A stretch of 64,000 nucleotides of DNA from Colwellia chukchiensis (GTDB lineage Bacteria > Pseudomonadota > Gammaproteobacteria > Enterobacterales > Alteromonadaceae). The translations under genes were made by a program, and so were the position numbers. The notes under the pieces are model-generated. The model was not told the origin of the DNA. It was given only the letters and a program-made list of their open reading frames with translations, and did no database searches. Location of the stretch: positions 558,001-622,000 of the forward strand of contig NZ_NBOC01000001.1 of the NCBI RefSeq assembly GCF_002104455.1, read 5' to 3'. Below, in pieces: positions 17,356 to 25,357 of the stretch; position 1 is the first letter of the stretch; every line of letters starts with the position of its first letter.

Positions 17356-18057
17356 TCAGGCAATGGCTTGCTTGTTCAGTATGGGTGCGCTTTGTTGCTC
17401 ATTCACCTGACCATCTTTAACTTGTATGGTACGCTTTGCACGCGCCGCTAATTGTGCATCGTGGGTTACCATAATAATGGTAGTGCCTTGTTGGTTAATC
17501 TCTTCTAGTAATGCCATCACCCCTTGAGCCATTTCCGAGTCTAAATTGCCAGTTGGTTCATCCGCTAATAGGAATCTTGGGCTGGTGGCTAGGGCTCTGG
17601 CGATGGCAACGCGCTGCTGTTGTCCGCCGGAGAGTTGGCTAGGGAGATGTTTCATCCGTGTTGCTAAACCAACCCGCTCGAGGTTTTCTTCAATTCGGCG
17701 TTTGCGCTCTTTGCTGTTAAAGCCACGATAACGCAACGGTACATCGACATTGTCATACAGGTTTAAATCAGGGATTAAGTTAAAGCCTTGAAAAATGAAA
17801 CCAATTTTTTCATTGCGTAAGCGAGAGCGGCCGTTGTCATTGAGTTTGCCAACGTCCTTACCGTCTAATAAAAACTCACCACTACTGTAAGTTTCCAGTA
17901 AACCCGCAATGTTTAAAAAGGTGGTTTTGCCTGAGCCAGAAGGGCCGGTAACACTGACAAACTCGCCCTCGTTAACGTGCAAACAAAAATCGCGTAACGC
18001 ATGAGTTTGAATGTCGGCTGTTTGAAATATTTTATTAATGTTGTTCATTTCTAGCAT
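17356..18057 (-). CDS. ABC transporter ATPase, LolD/MacB type
   Basis: ATP-binding subunit of 233 residues for the two FtsX-type permeases. Walker A is [12 protein letters not shown] (about 38-49), the Q-loop is in [13 protein letters not shown], the ABC signature is [15 protein letters not shown] (about 143-157), Walker B is [14 protein letters not shown] and the switch His is in MVTHDAQLA. These are the sequence features of the LolD/MacB/FtsE group that energises mechanotransmission exporters. It lies 58 bp after the membrane fusion protein gene and 32 bp before the first permease. Confidence 0.93.
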   Translation of the reverse strand: MLEMNNINKIFQTADIQTHALRDFCLHVNEGEFVSVTGPSGSGKTTFLNIAGLLETYSSGEFLLDGKDVGKLNDNGRSRLRNEKIGFIFQGFNLIPDLNLYDNVDVPLRYRGFNSKERKRRIEENLERVGLATRMKHLPSQLSGGQQQRVAIARALATSPRFLLADEPTGNLDSEMAQGVMALLEEINQQGTTIIMVTHDAQLAARAKRTIQVKDGQVNEQQSAPILNKQAIA

Positions 18058-18115
18058 GATGTATTCCTTTAGTATTTAGCTACGCTTGTTCGCTATTATT
18101 TATGTTGTTTGCAAG

Positions 18116-19393
18116 TTACTCACTCAGTAACACTTGTCTTGCGTCATTAAAGCTGTCGGTACCTGAGATAATGATCTGATCACCAACGTCAAGGCCGTGT
18201 AATATTTCGACATGGCTTAAGCTTCGCGCCCCAGTGCTAATGGCGGTTTTTTCTGCTAAGCCATCGCGCACTTTATAAGCAAAGCGACCACCACTGCTTT
18301 CTAAAAACTGCCCACGTTGTACTTGCAAAACATCGGCTTTGTATTCAAGAATAATTTGCGTGTTTAAGCGTTGGTTCTGCCGCAGCTTTGTTGGAATGTC
18401 ATTAATAAAGCGCACTCGCCCAGTGACCTGGTTATTCAGTATTTCGGGGGAAATCGTCACTAAGCGAGCACGAAAGGGCTGTTGTTCAAATTGAATATTA
18501 ACTTCCATGCCTAGCGCTAAGTCATCGGCATAGCTTTCAGGAATTTCAATTTCAACTTCAAACTGTGATAAGTCGACTATGGTTAAAATAGCTTGGTTTT
18601 TACTTAAAAACGTTTTGTTGGCGGTACTTAAATTACCAACAATACCCTTGACCGGAGCACTAATGCGCAAACCATCTACTTGGCGTTGCAGTTCTTGTAC
18701 TAATAAGGTTTGTCGTCTGATGTCTAACTGCAGTGATTGGCTATCAAAGTCAAGACTTTCGGTATTTAGTGCGGCGTCTTGTACCGCGTGTTGATGTTGT
18801 AAGCTGGCATGCTCTAACTCATCTTGGGCTTTTTCATAATCAATTTGGCTAATGGCATTCTTTTGAAAACCTAAGTCAGCGCGCCGCTTTTCACGTTTCG
18901 CCGTGATCAATTTAACCTTGGCTAAATCAACCGCTTTTTGATCAATTAAGCGCTGCTTTTTTGCTTGAATTTTCTGACGTTGCCAGCTTGATTGTAAGCT
19001 TTGTAAAGTTGCTTGTTGTTGAAATAATTGGCTATTAAGCTCTGGGCTTTCAAGTTCGGCAATAATCTGCCCTTGCTTTACCTCATGTCCTGCCTCTATT
19101 AATAAGGTAATTGTGCCGTCAGCTGGGCTATAAACGGTTGGACTGACCGCAGCAACAACGCGCCCTAACACAGAAATATCTCGGATAAAGTCACCTTGGC
19201 TAATGGTGGCAATACGCACTCTATCTCTGGCAATTGTGTGTTCAGCTAGACTCCAACGTGAAGCCGACGGTGCTACTTGCCAAATAATAGCGCTGCTTAA
19301 TATTAGGCTTAATATGATAATGGTCCAGCGTTTTTTAGCTGAAGTAGCCACACTTATTTTACTGTCTTGTGCACTGGTGTCTTTAATCGACAT
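18116..19393 (-). CDS. Membrane fusion (HlyD/MacA-like) adaptor of the ABC system
   Basis: Periplasmic adaptor of 425 residues: one N-terminal membrane anchor (KRWTIIILSLILSSAIIWQV, about 20-40), a lipoyl half-motif (DGTITLLIEAGHEVKQGQII, about 105-125), a long Gln/Lys-rich coiled coil (about 135-245), the second lipoyl half (APVKGIVGNL) and beta-barrel domains. I start it at the ATG at 19393 (MSIKDTSAQDSK), which has a GGGGGA ribosome binding site; the upstream ATG at 19450 has none. It leads the operon with a LolD-type ATPase and two FtsX permeases. No TolC-like outer membrane factor is encoded here, so a shared one may be used. Confidence 0.88.
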   Translation of the reverse strand: MSIKDTSAQDSKISVATSAKKRWTIIILSLILSSAIIWQVAPSASRWSLAEHTIARDRVRIATISQGDFIRDISVLGRVVAAVSPTVYSPADGTITLLIEAGHEVKQGQIIAELESPELNSQLFQQQATLQSLQSSWQRQKIQAKKQRLIDQKAVDLAKVKLITAKREKRRADLGFQKNAISQIDYEKAQDELEHASLQHQHAVQDAALNTESLDFDSQSLQLDIRRQTLLVQELQRQVDGLRISAPVKGIVGNLSTANKTFLSKNQAILTIVDLSQFEVEIEIPESYADDLALGMEVNIQFEQQPFRARLVTISPEILNNQVTGRVRFINDIPTKLRQNQRLNTQIILEYKADVLQVQRGQFLESSGGRFAYKVRDGLAEKTAISTGARSLSHVEILHGLDVGDQIIISGTDSFNDARQVLLSE

Positions 19394-19541
19394 GACTTTT
19401 CCCCCGAATGTCAAAACCAGTGCTGATTCATAAGCAAGGCCATTTGCCAATGAGCACTGATATAGACTAAGTCGTGCTAAGTGGCGAAAAGGTTTAAAAG
19501 TAAGGTAAGTTTTTTGCTATCAGTGCTTCAAGCTGACAGCT

Positions 19542-21113
19542 TTAACGTCGATTTTTGGTGTTGTAATAGCGTTGGCGCTGGCGCAGAACAGCAAAGGTTA
19601 ACAGCAGTAGGGGGATGCTAAAGTCGATAAAACGTGTGTAGCGAGCGTAAGGGGTTAGACCGGAGACTAATGCCACATCAGCCGTTAGCACAGCCTCTTG
19701 AAATTGCGGTATTTGGTGACTGATTTGGCCTTGGTGATCAACCACAGCGGTAATGCCGTTATTAGTGGCGCGTAAAAATGGCCGACCAAACTCCAATGCG
19801 CGCATTCTGACAATTTCTAAGTGTTGATGCGGACCATGCGAGTCGCCAAACCATGCGTCATTGCTTACCGTGAGTAATAAATCAGTTTGCTCAGAAAAAT
19901 TCGCACTTAACTGCTCAGCAAAAGCCACTTCAAAGCAAATTAACGGCAACAGCTGATAGCCATTGGCAGTTAAATTGTTTTGCACATAGTTGCCACGACT
20001 AAAGGAGGACATAGGTAAGTTAAAAAACGGCGCAAGTGGTCGTAACCAGTCACCAAAGGGCACAAATTCGCCAATGGGCAACAAGTGATGTTTGCTGTAG
20101 CGATTTTGATTATTATAGTGATAGCTACCTTGGCTATCATCAGCACTGCTTTTGCCTAATACTAGAATATTATTGTAGTAATTTTTCGTCGCTAAGTTGT
20201 AATCAATAATGCCGGAAATAATAGCACTGTTATTAAGTAGCGCGGAGCTTTGCGCTAACTGTAAAAAGTCTTGTGCTTGATGGCTTGGCTCTACCGCGGT
20301 AATGGCGGATTCTGGCCAAATAATGAGCTCTGCCGGATAATGTTGCCGGGTTAAGTCTAAGTATTTAAGCATACTCGGCCAGGTTAGCTCAGGTGCCCAT
20401 TTCATTTCCTGCTTGATATTGGCTTGTACTAACAAGGTTTTCACTGTTTTGCCGGTTGTTTGCACCCAAGTTAACTGTTGAAAAATTACGCTAGCCATGC
20501 TGATGAGCGCCAATAAACTGATATTGAGCAGAACTTGTCGCTGTTTAATGAGTTCAACTATGACAATGCTGATAATAATAACTAAGGCAGTAATGCCTTT
20601 TTCCCCTATCACAGGAGCAAAGCTGGCTAAAGGGCCATCAATTTGGCTATAACCGAGTGTCAGCCAAGGAAAGCCGGTTAGAAACACACCACGGAGAAAC
20701 TCAGCAAAAAGCCAAATGGGGAGTAACAGCCAAAGGTTGAGCTGCTGCTGGTGCGAAAATCGCGCCGCTAAATAACAGGCAAGCGTCAGAAATAACGCTA
20801 AATAAAGGCACAATAGTAACATCAGCAATATTGATACTGCGAGTGGTAAGCCGCCAAACTGGTCGATACTGACATGCACCCAGCTTATGCCGGCAGAAAA
20901 CCAAGCAAGTGCAAAGATAAAGCCTTGCTTTGCTGCTGCTTTAGGAGCTTTTCCTTGCATTGAGTAGAGCCAGCTTGGCAAAATAATCGCCAATAGCCAA
21001 TATTGGGAAAATGGCGCGTAGCAAAACACCAGCGCCAGACCTAAGAAGAAGCTCAGCGCATTGCTTTTATTGGTTATGTTGCGCTGAATTGTTTTAATGA
21101 ATGAACTGAACAT
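19542..21113 (-). CDS. lnt: Apolipoprotein N-acyltransferase
   Basis: Inner membrane enzyme that N-acylates lipoproteins, the last step of their maturation. It has 523 residues: six or so N-terminal helices (about 20-215), then a nitrilase-fold domain facing the periplasm, and a final C-terminal helix (about 490-510). The catalytic triad is visible: Glu in IWPESAITA, Lys in HHLLPIGEFVPFGD (preceded by RYSKHHLLP), and Cys in PLICFEVAF. It begins 5 bp after corC, the usual arrangement. The protein is last in the miaB-ybeZ-ybeY-corC-lnt run. Confidence 0.96.
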   Translation of the reverse strand: MFSSFIKTIQRNITNKSNALSFFLGLALVFCYAPFSQYWLLAIILPSWLYSMQGKAPKAAAKQGFIFALAWFSAGISWVHVSIDQFGGLPLAVSILLMLLLCLYLALFLTLACYLAARFSHQQQLNLWLLLPIWLFAEFLRGVFLTGFPWLTLGYSQIDGPLASFAPVIGEKGITALVIIISIVIVELIKQRQVLLNISLLALISMASVIFQQLTWVQTTGKTVKTLLVQANIKQEMKWAPELTWPSMLKYLDLTRQHYPAELIIWPESAITAVEPSHQAQDFLQLAQSSALLNNSAIISGIIDYNLATKNYYNNILVLGKSSADDSQGSYHYNNQNRYSKHHLLPIGEFVPFGDWLRPLAPFFNLPMSSFSRGNYVQNNLTANGYQLLPLICFEVAFAEQLSANFSEQTDLLLTVSNDAWFGDSHGPHQHLEIVRMRALEFGRPFLRATNNGITAVVDHQGQISHQIPQFQEAVLTADVALVSGLTPYARYTRFIDFSIPLLLLTFAVLRQRQRYYNTKNRR

Positions 21114-21118
21114 TGGGG

Positions 21119-21997
21119 TTAATCAGCATCTTTACCGACCGCAACATGATCCTTAGGAATGGTAACTTGCAAGGTTTGAATACGGCGATTATCTGCCGCG
21201 GTAATTTTAAAGGTGATTTTATTAATACTGACTTTTTCGCCTTTTTTCGGCATGTGGCCAAAGTGTTGCAAGACTATGCCGCCTATGGTGTCGGCATCAT
21301 TTTCATTAAATTGAAAGTCAAAATAGCTATTAAAGTCAGCAATATCGGTCAGCGCTTTCACTTGAAAGACTTGCCCAGCTAAATGTTTGATATCTTCTTC
21401 GAGGGTATCGTCCGTTTCATCTTCAATTTCGCCAACAATTAGCTCTAAGATATCTTCAATGGTCACGACACCAGAAACACCACCGTATTCATCCACCACA
21501 ATCGCCATGTGATAACGTTGTTGGCGAAACTCTTTTAATAGTGGATCAACTTTCTTGCTTTCGGGCACAATAATGGCGGGGCGAATAACTTGTGAGATGC
21601 TAAAGCTATCGGAGATCTTATTAAAACCATAAGCTAATAAGTCTTTTGCTAATAAGATACCTTCAACGTCATCAATATCGTCATTAATCACCGGAAATCG
21701 AGAGTGGCCTGACTCAACTATGGTTTCAAGCGATTGTTCAAGCGGGTCGTTAATATCTAAAGTCACCATTTGTGAACGTGGGATCATAATGTCTCGCACA
21801 CGCATATCAGATACTTCGAGCACGCCTTCAATCATTTGTTTAATTTCAGGGTTGATAATTTCACGATCTTCCGCATCATTTAATGCGTCAGCGAGTTGGT
21901 CTGTATTATTCGGCTCTCCAGTAAACACTTGCATAATTTTATCCAAGATAGATTTATTTGAAGAACCGTTACTAGAGTGGGGGTGGTCGTCGCTCAT
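21119..21997 (-). CDS. corC: CorC/HlyC-family CBS-domain protein
   Basis: Cytosolic 292-residue protein with two CBS domains (about 68-200; RDIMIPRSQMVTLD and HMAIVVDEYGGVSGVVTIED) and a C-terminal CorC_HlyC domain (about 205-285; FNENDADTIGGIVLQHFGHM). Known as CorC/YbeX, linked to magnesium and cobalt efflux and, more recently, to ribosome quality in E. coli. No membrane domain is present, in contrast to the longer CNNM-type relatives. It lies 188 bp after ybeY, a wider gap than usual, and 5 bp before lnt. Confidence 0.95.
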   Translation of the reverse strand: MSDDHPHSSNGSSNKSILDKIMQVFTGEPNNTDQLADALNDAEDREIINPEIKQMIEGVLEVSDMRVRDIMIPRSQMVTLDINDPLEQSLETIVESGHSRFPVINDDIDDVEGILLAKDLLAYGFNKISDSFSISQVIRPAIIVPESKKVDPLLKEFRQQRYHMAIVVDEYGGVSGVVTIEDILELIVGEIEDETDDTLEEDIKHLAGQVFQVKALTDIADFNSYFDFQFNENDADTIGGIVLQHFGHMPKKGEKVSINKITFKITAADNRRIQTLQVTIPKDHVAVGKDAD

Positions 21998-22185
21998 AGA
22001 GCCTTTTTATTTCCTGTTAGTTGAATTTAGCCTTGCTAGCAGGCTAGTTTGTAACCGATTTCGGTTAATTTCAAGTGCTAAATCGTGGTTTAGTTACTTC
22101 TCTCTTCATTTTACTGCAGTAGATCAAATGAATTAAGACAATTTTTTACTATAAATGAGCATTAGGCTTGAGCCTGTGCTGCTAA

Positions 22186-22665
22186 TTACATGGTCTCACT
22201 TTCACTATAGGGATCAGCAAAGCCTAATGTCGCCATGATTTTTCGCTCAAGCGCTTCCATTTGTTCTGCTTCATCATCTTGTATGTGATCATAGCCGAGT
22301 AAATGTAAGCAACCATGTATGACCATGTGTGCCCAGTGCGCATTAAGCGGCTTGTTTTGCGCCTTCGCTTCTTGTTTGACAATAGCGGTGCAGATAACTA
22401 AGTCACCTAATAAATCAAGTTCAATACCGTCAGGGAGTTCAAATGGAAATGATAAAACATTGGTGGCGTTATCTTTACCGCGGTATTGATAATTCAATTG
22501 TTGGCTTTCGTCGATATTGACTAGGCGTATGGTAAGCTCATACGGCTTATTAAATGCGGTCAGCGCAGCTTCGGCCCATGTTTGGAATAGCGCTTTGCTA
22601 GGCACTGCGCTGTCGTCACTGGCCTGCTGTAGATCAAGGATAATGTTACTGGTCATTATGGTCAT
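22186..22665 (-). CDS. ybeY: Endoribonuclease / rRNA maturation factor YbeY
   Basis: Zinc-dependent RNase involved in 16S rRNA 3' end maturation and ribosome quality control. At 159 residues, the metal motif is intact: [15 protein letters not shown] (HxxxHxxxxxH), near residue 120. The preceding strand [20 protein letters not shown] is a family signature. The start overlaps the end of ybeZ by 20 bp; an ATG three codons further (22656) is an alternative start. Co-translation with ybeZ fits the known physical and functional link between the two proteins. Confidence 0.96.
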   Translation of the reverse strand: MTIMTSNIILDLQQASDDSAVPSKALFQTWAEAALTAFNKPYELTIRLVNIDESQQLNYQYRGKDNATNVLSFPFELPDGIELDLLGDLVICTAIVKQEAKAQNKPLNAHWAHMVIHGCLHLLGYDHIQDDEAEQMEALERKIMATLGFADPYSESETM

Positions 22666-23707
22666 CTTGATTTTGAGCGCTTGTTTGCTGGGCCTTTAAT
22701 TTATCGTTTTTTCGGCGGTTTTCTTTCTGCTCATGGTCTTCGTACGCTTGCACTATATGCGCGACAACTGGGTGCCTGACCACGTCTTTTGCTTGGAAAA
22801 AGTTGAAGCTAACACCGGGAATATCCACTAGTACTTCTATGGCATGGCGCAAACCTGACTTTTGGCCACGGGGCAAGTCTACTTGGGTAATATCACCCGT
22901 GATCACCGCACGAGAGTTGAAACCAATACGCGTTAAAAACATTTTCATTTGTTCAACTGTGGTATTTTGGCTTTCATCGAGAATAATAAAGGCATCGTTT
23001 AAGGTTCGGCCACGCATATAAGCGAGCGGCGCCACTTCAATGACATTACGTTCGATCAGTTTTTCTACTTTTTCAAAGCCCAGCATTTCAAACAGTGCAT
23101 CATAAAGGGGGCGCAGGTAAGGATCGACTTTTTGTGATAAGTCACCGGGTAAAAAGCCGAGTTTTTCACCCGCCTCTACTGCGGGGCGCGTCAACAGTAT
23201 GCGTCTAATTTCCTGACGCTCTAAAGCATCAACAGCACACGCCACCGCTAAATAGGTTTTACCTGTACCAGCAACGCCTACGCCAAAGCTAATGTCATTA
23301 GTGATGACATTACGAACATAGTTTTGTTGATTTTCATTACGAGGCTTGATTAAACCGCGCTTGGTTTTAATGGTTACCATCTCATCATATTTAGCATCAA
23401 GCGCAGTCGGTGCGGCCTCTAAAACGTCGGCATCAAGGATAGCTAAATGCACCAAATCAGCAGCGATAGTTTTAGCCTTGCCTTTAACTGTTTGTGTTTC
23501 AAGGTAAAGGTTGAGTAAGATTTTTTTTACCGCCAAGCTGTGTAAGTTGCTGCCAGTGACTTTAAAGGCATGGCCGCGATAGCTGATTTCAACCCCCATG
23601 CGGCGTTCGATAGTTTTTAAGTTATCATCCATCGCGCCGCATAAATTGGCTAAACGATCATTGTCGGCTGGAGAAAGTTCAAAGTTAATGCTGATATTTT
23701 TACTCAA
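22646..23707 (-). CDS. ybeZ: PhoH-like ATPase YbeZ
   Basis: PhoH-family NTPase that partners YbeY in rRNA processing. Walker A reads [13 protein letters not shown] (about 140), Walker B/DEAD-like element reads [11 protein letters not shown] (about 240), and a KH-like N-terminal region precedes the ATPase core. There is no good ATG. I chose the TTG at 23707 (product [13 protein letters not shown], 353 residues) because AGGAT lies 6 nt before it; another TTG six codons upstream (23725) lacks this. A perfect hairpin lies upstream between miaB and this start (separate entry). Confidence 0.93.
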   Translation of the reverse strand: MSKNISINFELSPADNDRLANLCGAMDDNLKTIERRMGVEISYRGHAFKVTGSNLHSLAVKKILLNLYLETQTVKGKAKTIAADLVHLAILDADVLEAAPTALDAKYDEMVTIKTKRGLIKPRNENQQNYVRNVITNDISFGVGVAGTGKTYLAVACAVDALERQEIRRILLTRPAVEAGEKLGFLPGDLSQKVDPYLRPLYDALFEMLGFEKVEKLIERNVIEVAPLAYMRGRTLNDAFIILDESQNTTVEQMKMFLTRIGFNSRAVITGDITQVDLPRGQKSGLRHAIEVLVDIPGVSFNFFQAKDVVRHPVVAHIVQAYEDHEQKENRRKNDKLKAQQTSAQNQDDHNDQ

Positions 23708-23739
23708 TTGTAGATCCTGTTGCAAACAAACATGAAGCG

Positions 23740-23770
23740 CGGCATGGCAAATCTCTGCTTTGCCATGCCG
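23740..23770. repeat. Perfect 12-bp inverted repeat between miaB and ybeZ
   Basis: CGGCATGGCAAA and TTTGCCATGCCG form a perfect 12-bp stem with a 7-nt loop in the gap between miaB and ybeZ. On the minus strand the stem is followed by TTCATGTTTGTTTGC, which is only weakly T-rich. It could be a leaky terminator/attenuator, an RNA-processing or stabilising hairpin, or a protein site. Confidence 0.7.
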
Positions 23771-23790
23771 GATAAAAAGCTTTAGCTACC

Positions 23791-25233
23791 TTAAGGGGTA
23801 AAAGTTGCCACGCCCAACTCATCAACCGCGTTGTCGCTAGCAAGGTGATGGCTGTTCGCTAAAATATCAGCCGGAGAATGTGCAATACGCAAGCCCATTT
23901 CACTTTCTTGGCGTACTAGTTCACCGCGCAGTGAGTTGGCATAGACATCGGTGATTTTGACATCAACAAATTGGCCAATAACGGTATGCGGGGCAACAAA
24001 GTTGACGATGCGGTTGTTTTCGGTGCGACCGCGCAACTCCATTGGGTTCTTCTTCGAAGGCCCTTCAACTAAAATACGTTGCTCGGTATTTAGCATGTTG
24101 CGGGCAATGCGCAACGCCTGTTGGCTTATGCGGTCTTGCAATATTTGTAAGCGCTGTTTTTTAACGTCATCGCTGATATCGTCTACCATGTCAGCGGCAG
24201 GCGTACCAGGGCGGGCGCTGTATATAAAGCTGAAACTCAAATCAAAGTCGACTGCTTTAATTAAGTTCATGGTTGCTTCAAAGTCTTCATCAGTTTCACC
24301 TGGAAAGCCGATAATAAAATCAGAAGACATGCAGATATCAGGGCGTACTTTTTTCAATTTACGAATTTGCGACTTATACTCGATTGCGGTATGACCACGC
24401 TTCATTTGTGTTAAAATACGATCAGAACCACTTTGCACTGGTAAGTGTAAGTGACTGACTAACTCGGGCACATCTGCGTAGACATCGATGATATCATCGG
24501 TAAACTCAATCGGGTGTGAGGTGGTATAGCGAATACGATCAATGCCATCGATAGTGGCGATTAAGCGTAAAAGCTCGGAAAAACGGCAAATGCTGCCGTC
24601 ATGCATTTCACCACGATAACCGTTAACGTTTTGACCAAGCAGGTTAACTTCACGCACCCCTTGCTCTGCCAGTTGGGCAATCTCATAAAGTACATCATCT
24701 AGCGGGCGACTAACTTCTTCGCCGCGTGTGTAGGGCACAACACAGAAAGTACAGTATTTGCTGCAACCTTCCATGATAGAAACAAAAGCGGTTGCGCCTT
24801 CGGCTTTTGGCTCAGGTAAGCGGTCAAACTTTTCAATTTCCGGAAAACTCACATCAACTACAGGGCTTTTAGTGCCGGTGACTTGTTGGATCATCTCAGG
24901 CAAGCGGTGTAGGGTTTGTGGCCCAAAAACCATATCCACATACGGAGCACGTTGTCGAATGGCATCGCCTTCTTGCGAGGCAACACAACCTCCAACACCT
25001 ATCACGAGTTCCGGCTTGTTTTCTTTCAGGTTTTTCCAGCGGCCTAATTGATGAAAGACTTTTTCTTGTGCCTTTTCGCGAATAGAGCAGGTATTGAGTA
25101 AGATCACGTCGGCATCTTCTGCTTCTTCGGCTAATTCAAAGCCATGGGTTGAGTCTAATAATTCCGCCATCTTCTGCGAGTCATACTCGTTCATCTGACA
25201 GCCCCAAGTTTTGATGTAAAGCTTCTTACTCAT
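23791..25233 (-). CDS. miaB: tRNA-2-methylthio-N6-dimethylallyladenosine synthase
   Basis: Radical-SAM methylthiotransferase that modifies A37 of tRNAs reading UNN codons. It has 480 residues. The N-terminal MTTase domain begins [16 protein letters not shown] with the first cluster Cys, joined by those in [11 protein letters not shown] and GVGGCVASQ. The radical-SAM cluster motif is [17 protein letters not shown] (about 157). The C-terminal TRAM domain includes NRIVNFVAP. The start has a normal ATG. It heads the conserved miaB-ybeZ-ybeY-corC-lnt block. The C-terminal 25 residues (after RIAHSP) extend past the usual end. Confidence 0.97.
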   Translation of the reverse strand: MSKKLYIKTWGCQMNEYDSQKMAELLDSTHGFELAEEAEDADVILLNTCSIREKAQEKVFHQLGRWKNLKENKPELVIGVGGCVASQEGDAIRQRAPYVDMVFGPQTLHRLPEMIQQVTGTKSPVVDVSFPEIEKFDRLPEPKAEGATAFVSIMEGCSKYCTFCVVPYTRGEEVSRPLDDVLYEIAQLAEQGVREVNLLGQNVNGYRGEMHDGSICRFSELLRLIATIDGIDRIRYTTSHPIEFTDDIIDVYADVPELVSHLHLPVQSGSDRILTQMKRGHTAIEYKSQIRKLKKVRPDICMSSDFIIGFPGETDEDFEATMNLIKAVDFDLSFSFIYSARPGTPAADMVDDISDDVKKQRLQILQDRISQQALRIARNMLNTEQRILVEGPSKKNPMELRGRTENNRIVNFVAPHTVIGQFVDVKITDVYANSLRGELVRQESEMGLRIAHSPADILANSHHLASDNAVDELGVATFTP

Positions 25234-25357
25234 TTTTTTGCGCCTAATTTTTACAATGAAATTGATTCTAGTTTTTGCTAGAGAATTTAAGGAGGCGTAT
25301 TTTACTCTTTCTTTGGCTATGATGCTAGTTTAGAAATTGGCGTCTACATAAAAGCGA

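Noticed and set aside
19394-19450. Longer N-terminus for the membrane fusion adaptor
   Set aside because: The upstream ATG lacks a ribosome binding site, while the ATG at 19393 has GGGGGA and gives a normal cytoplasmic N-tail.
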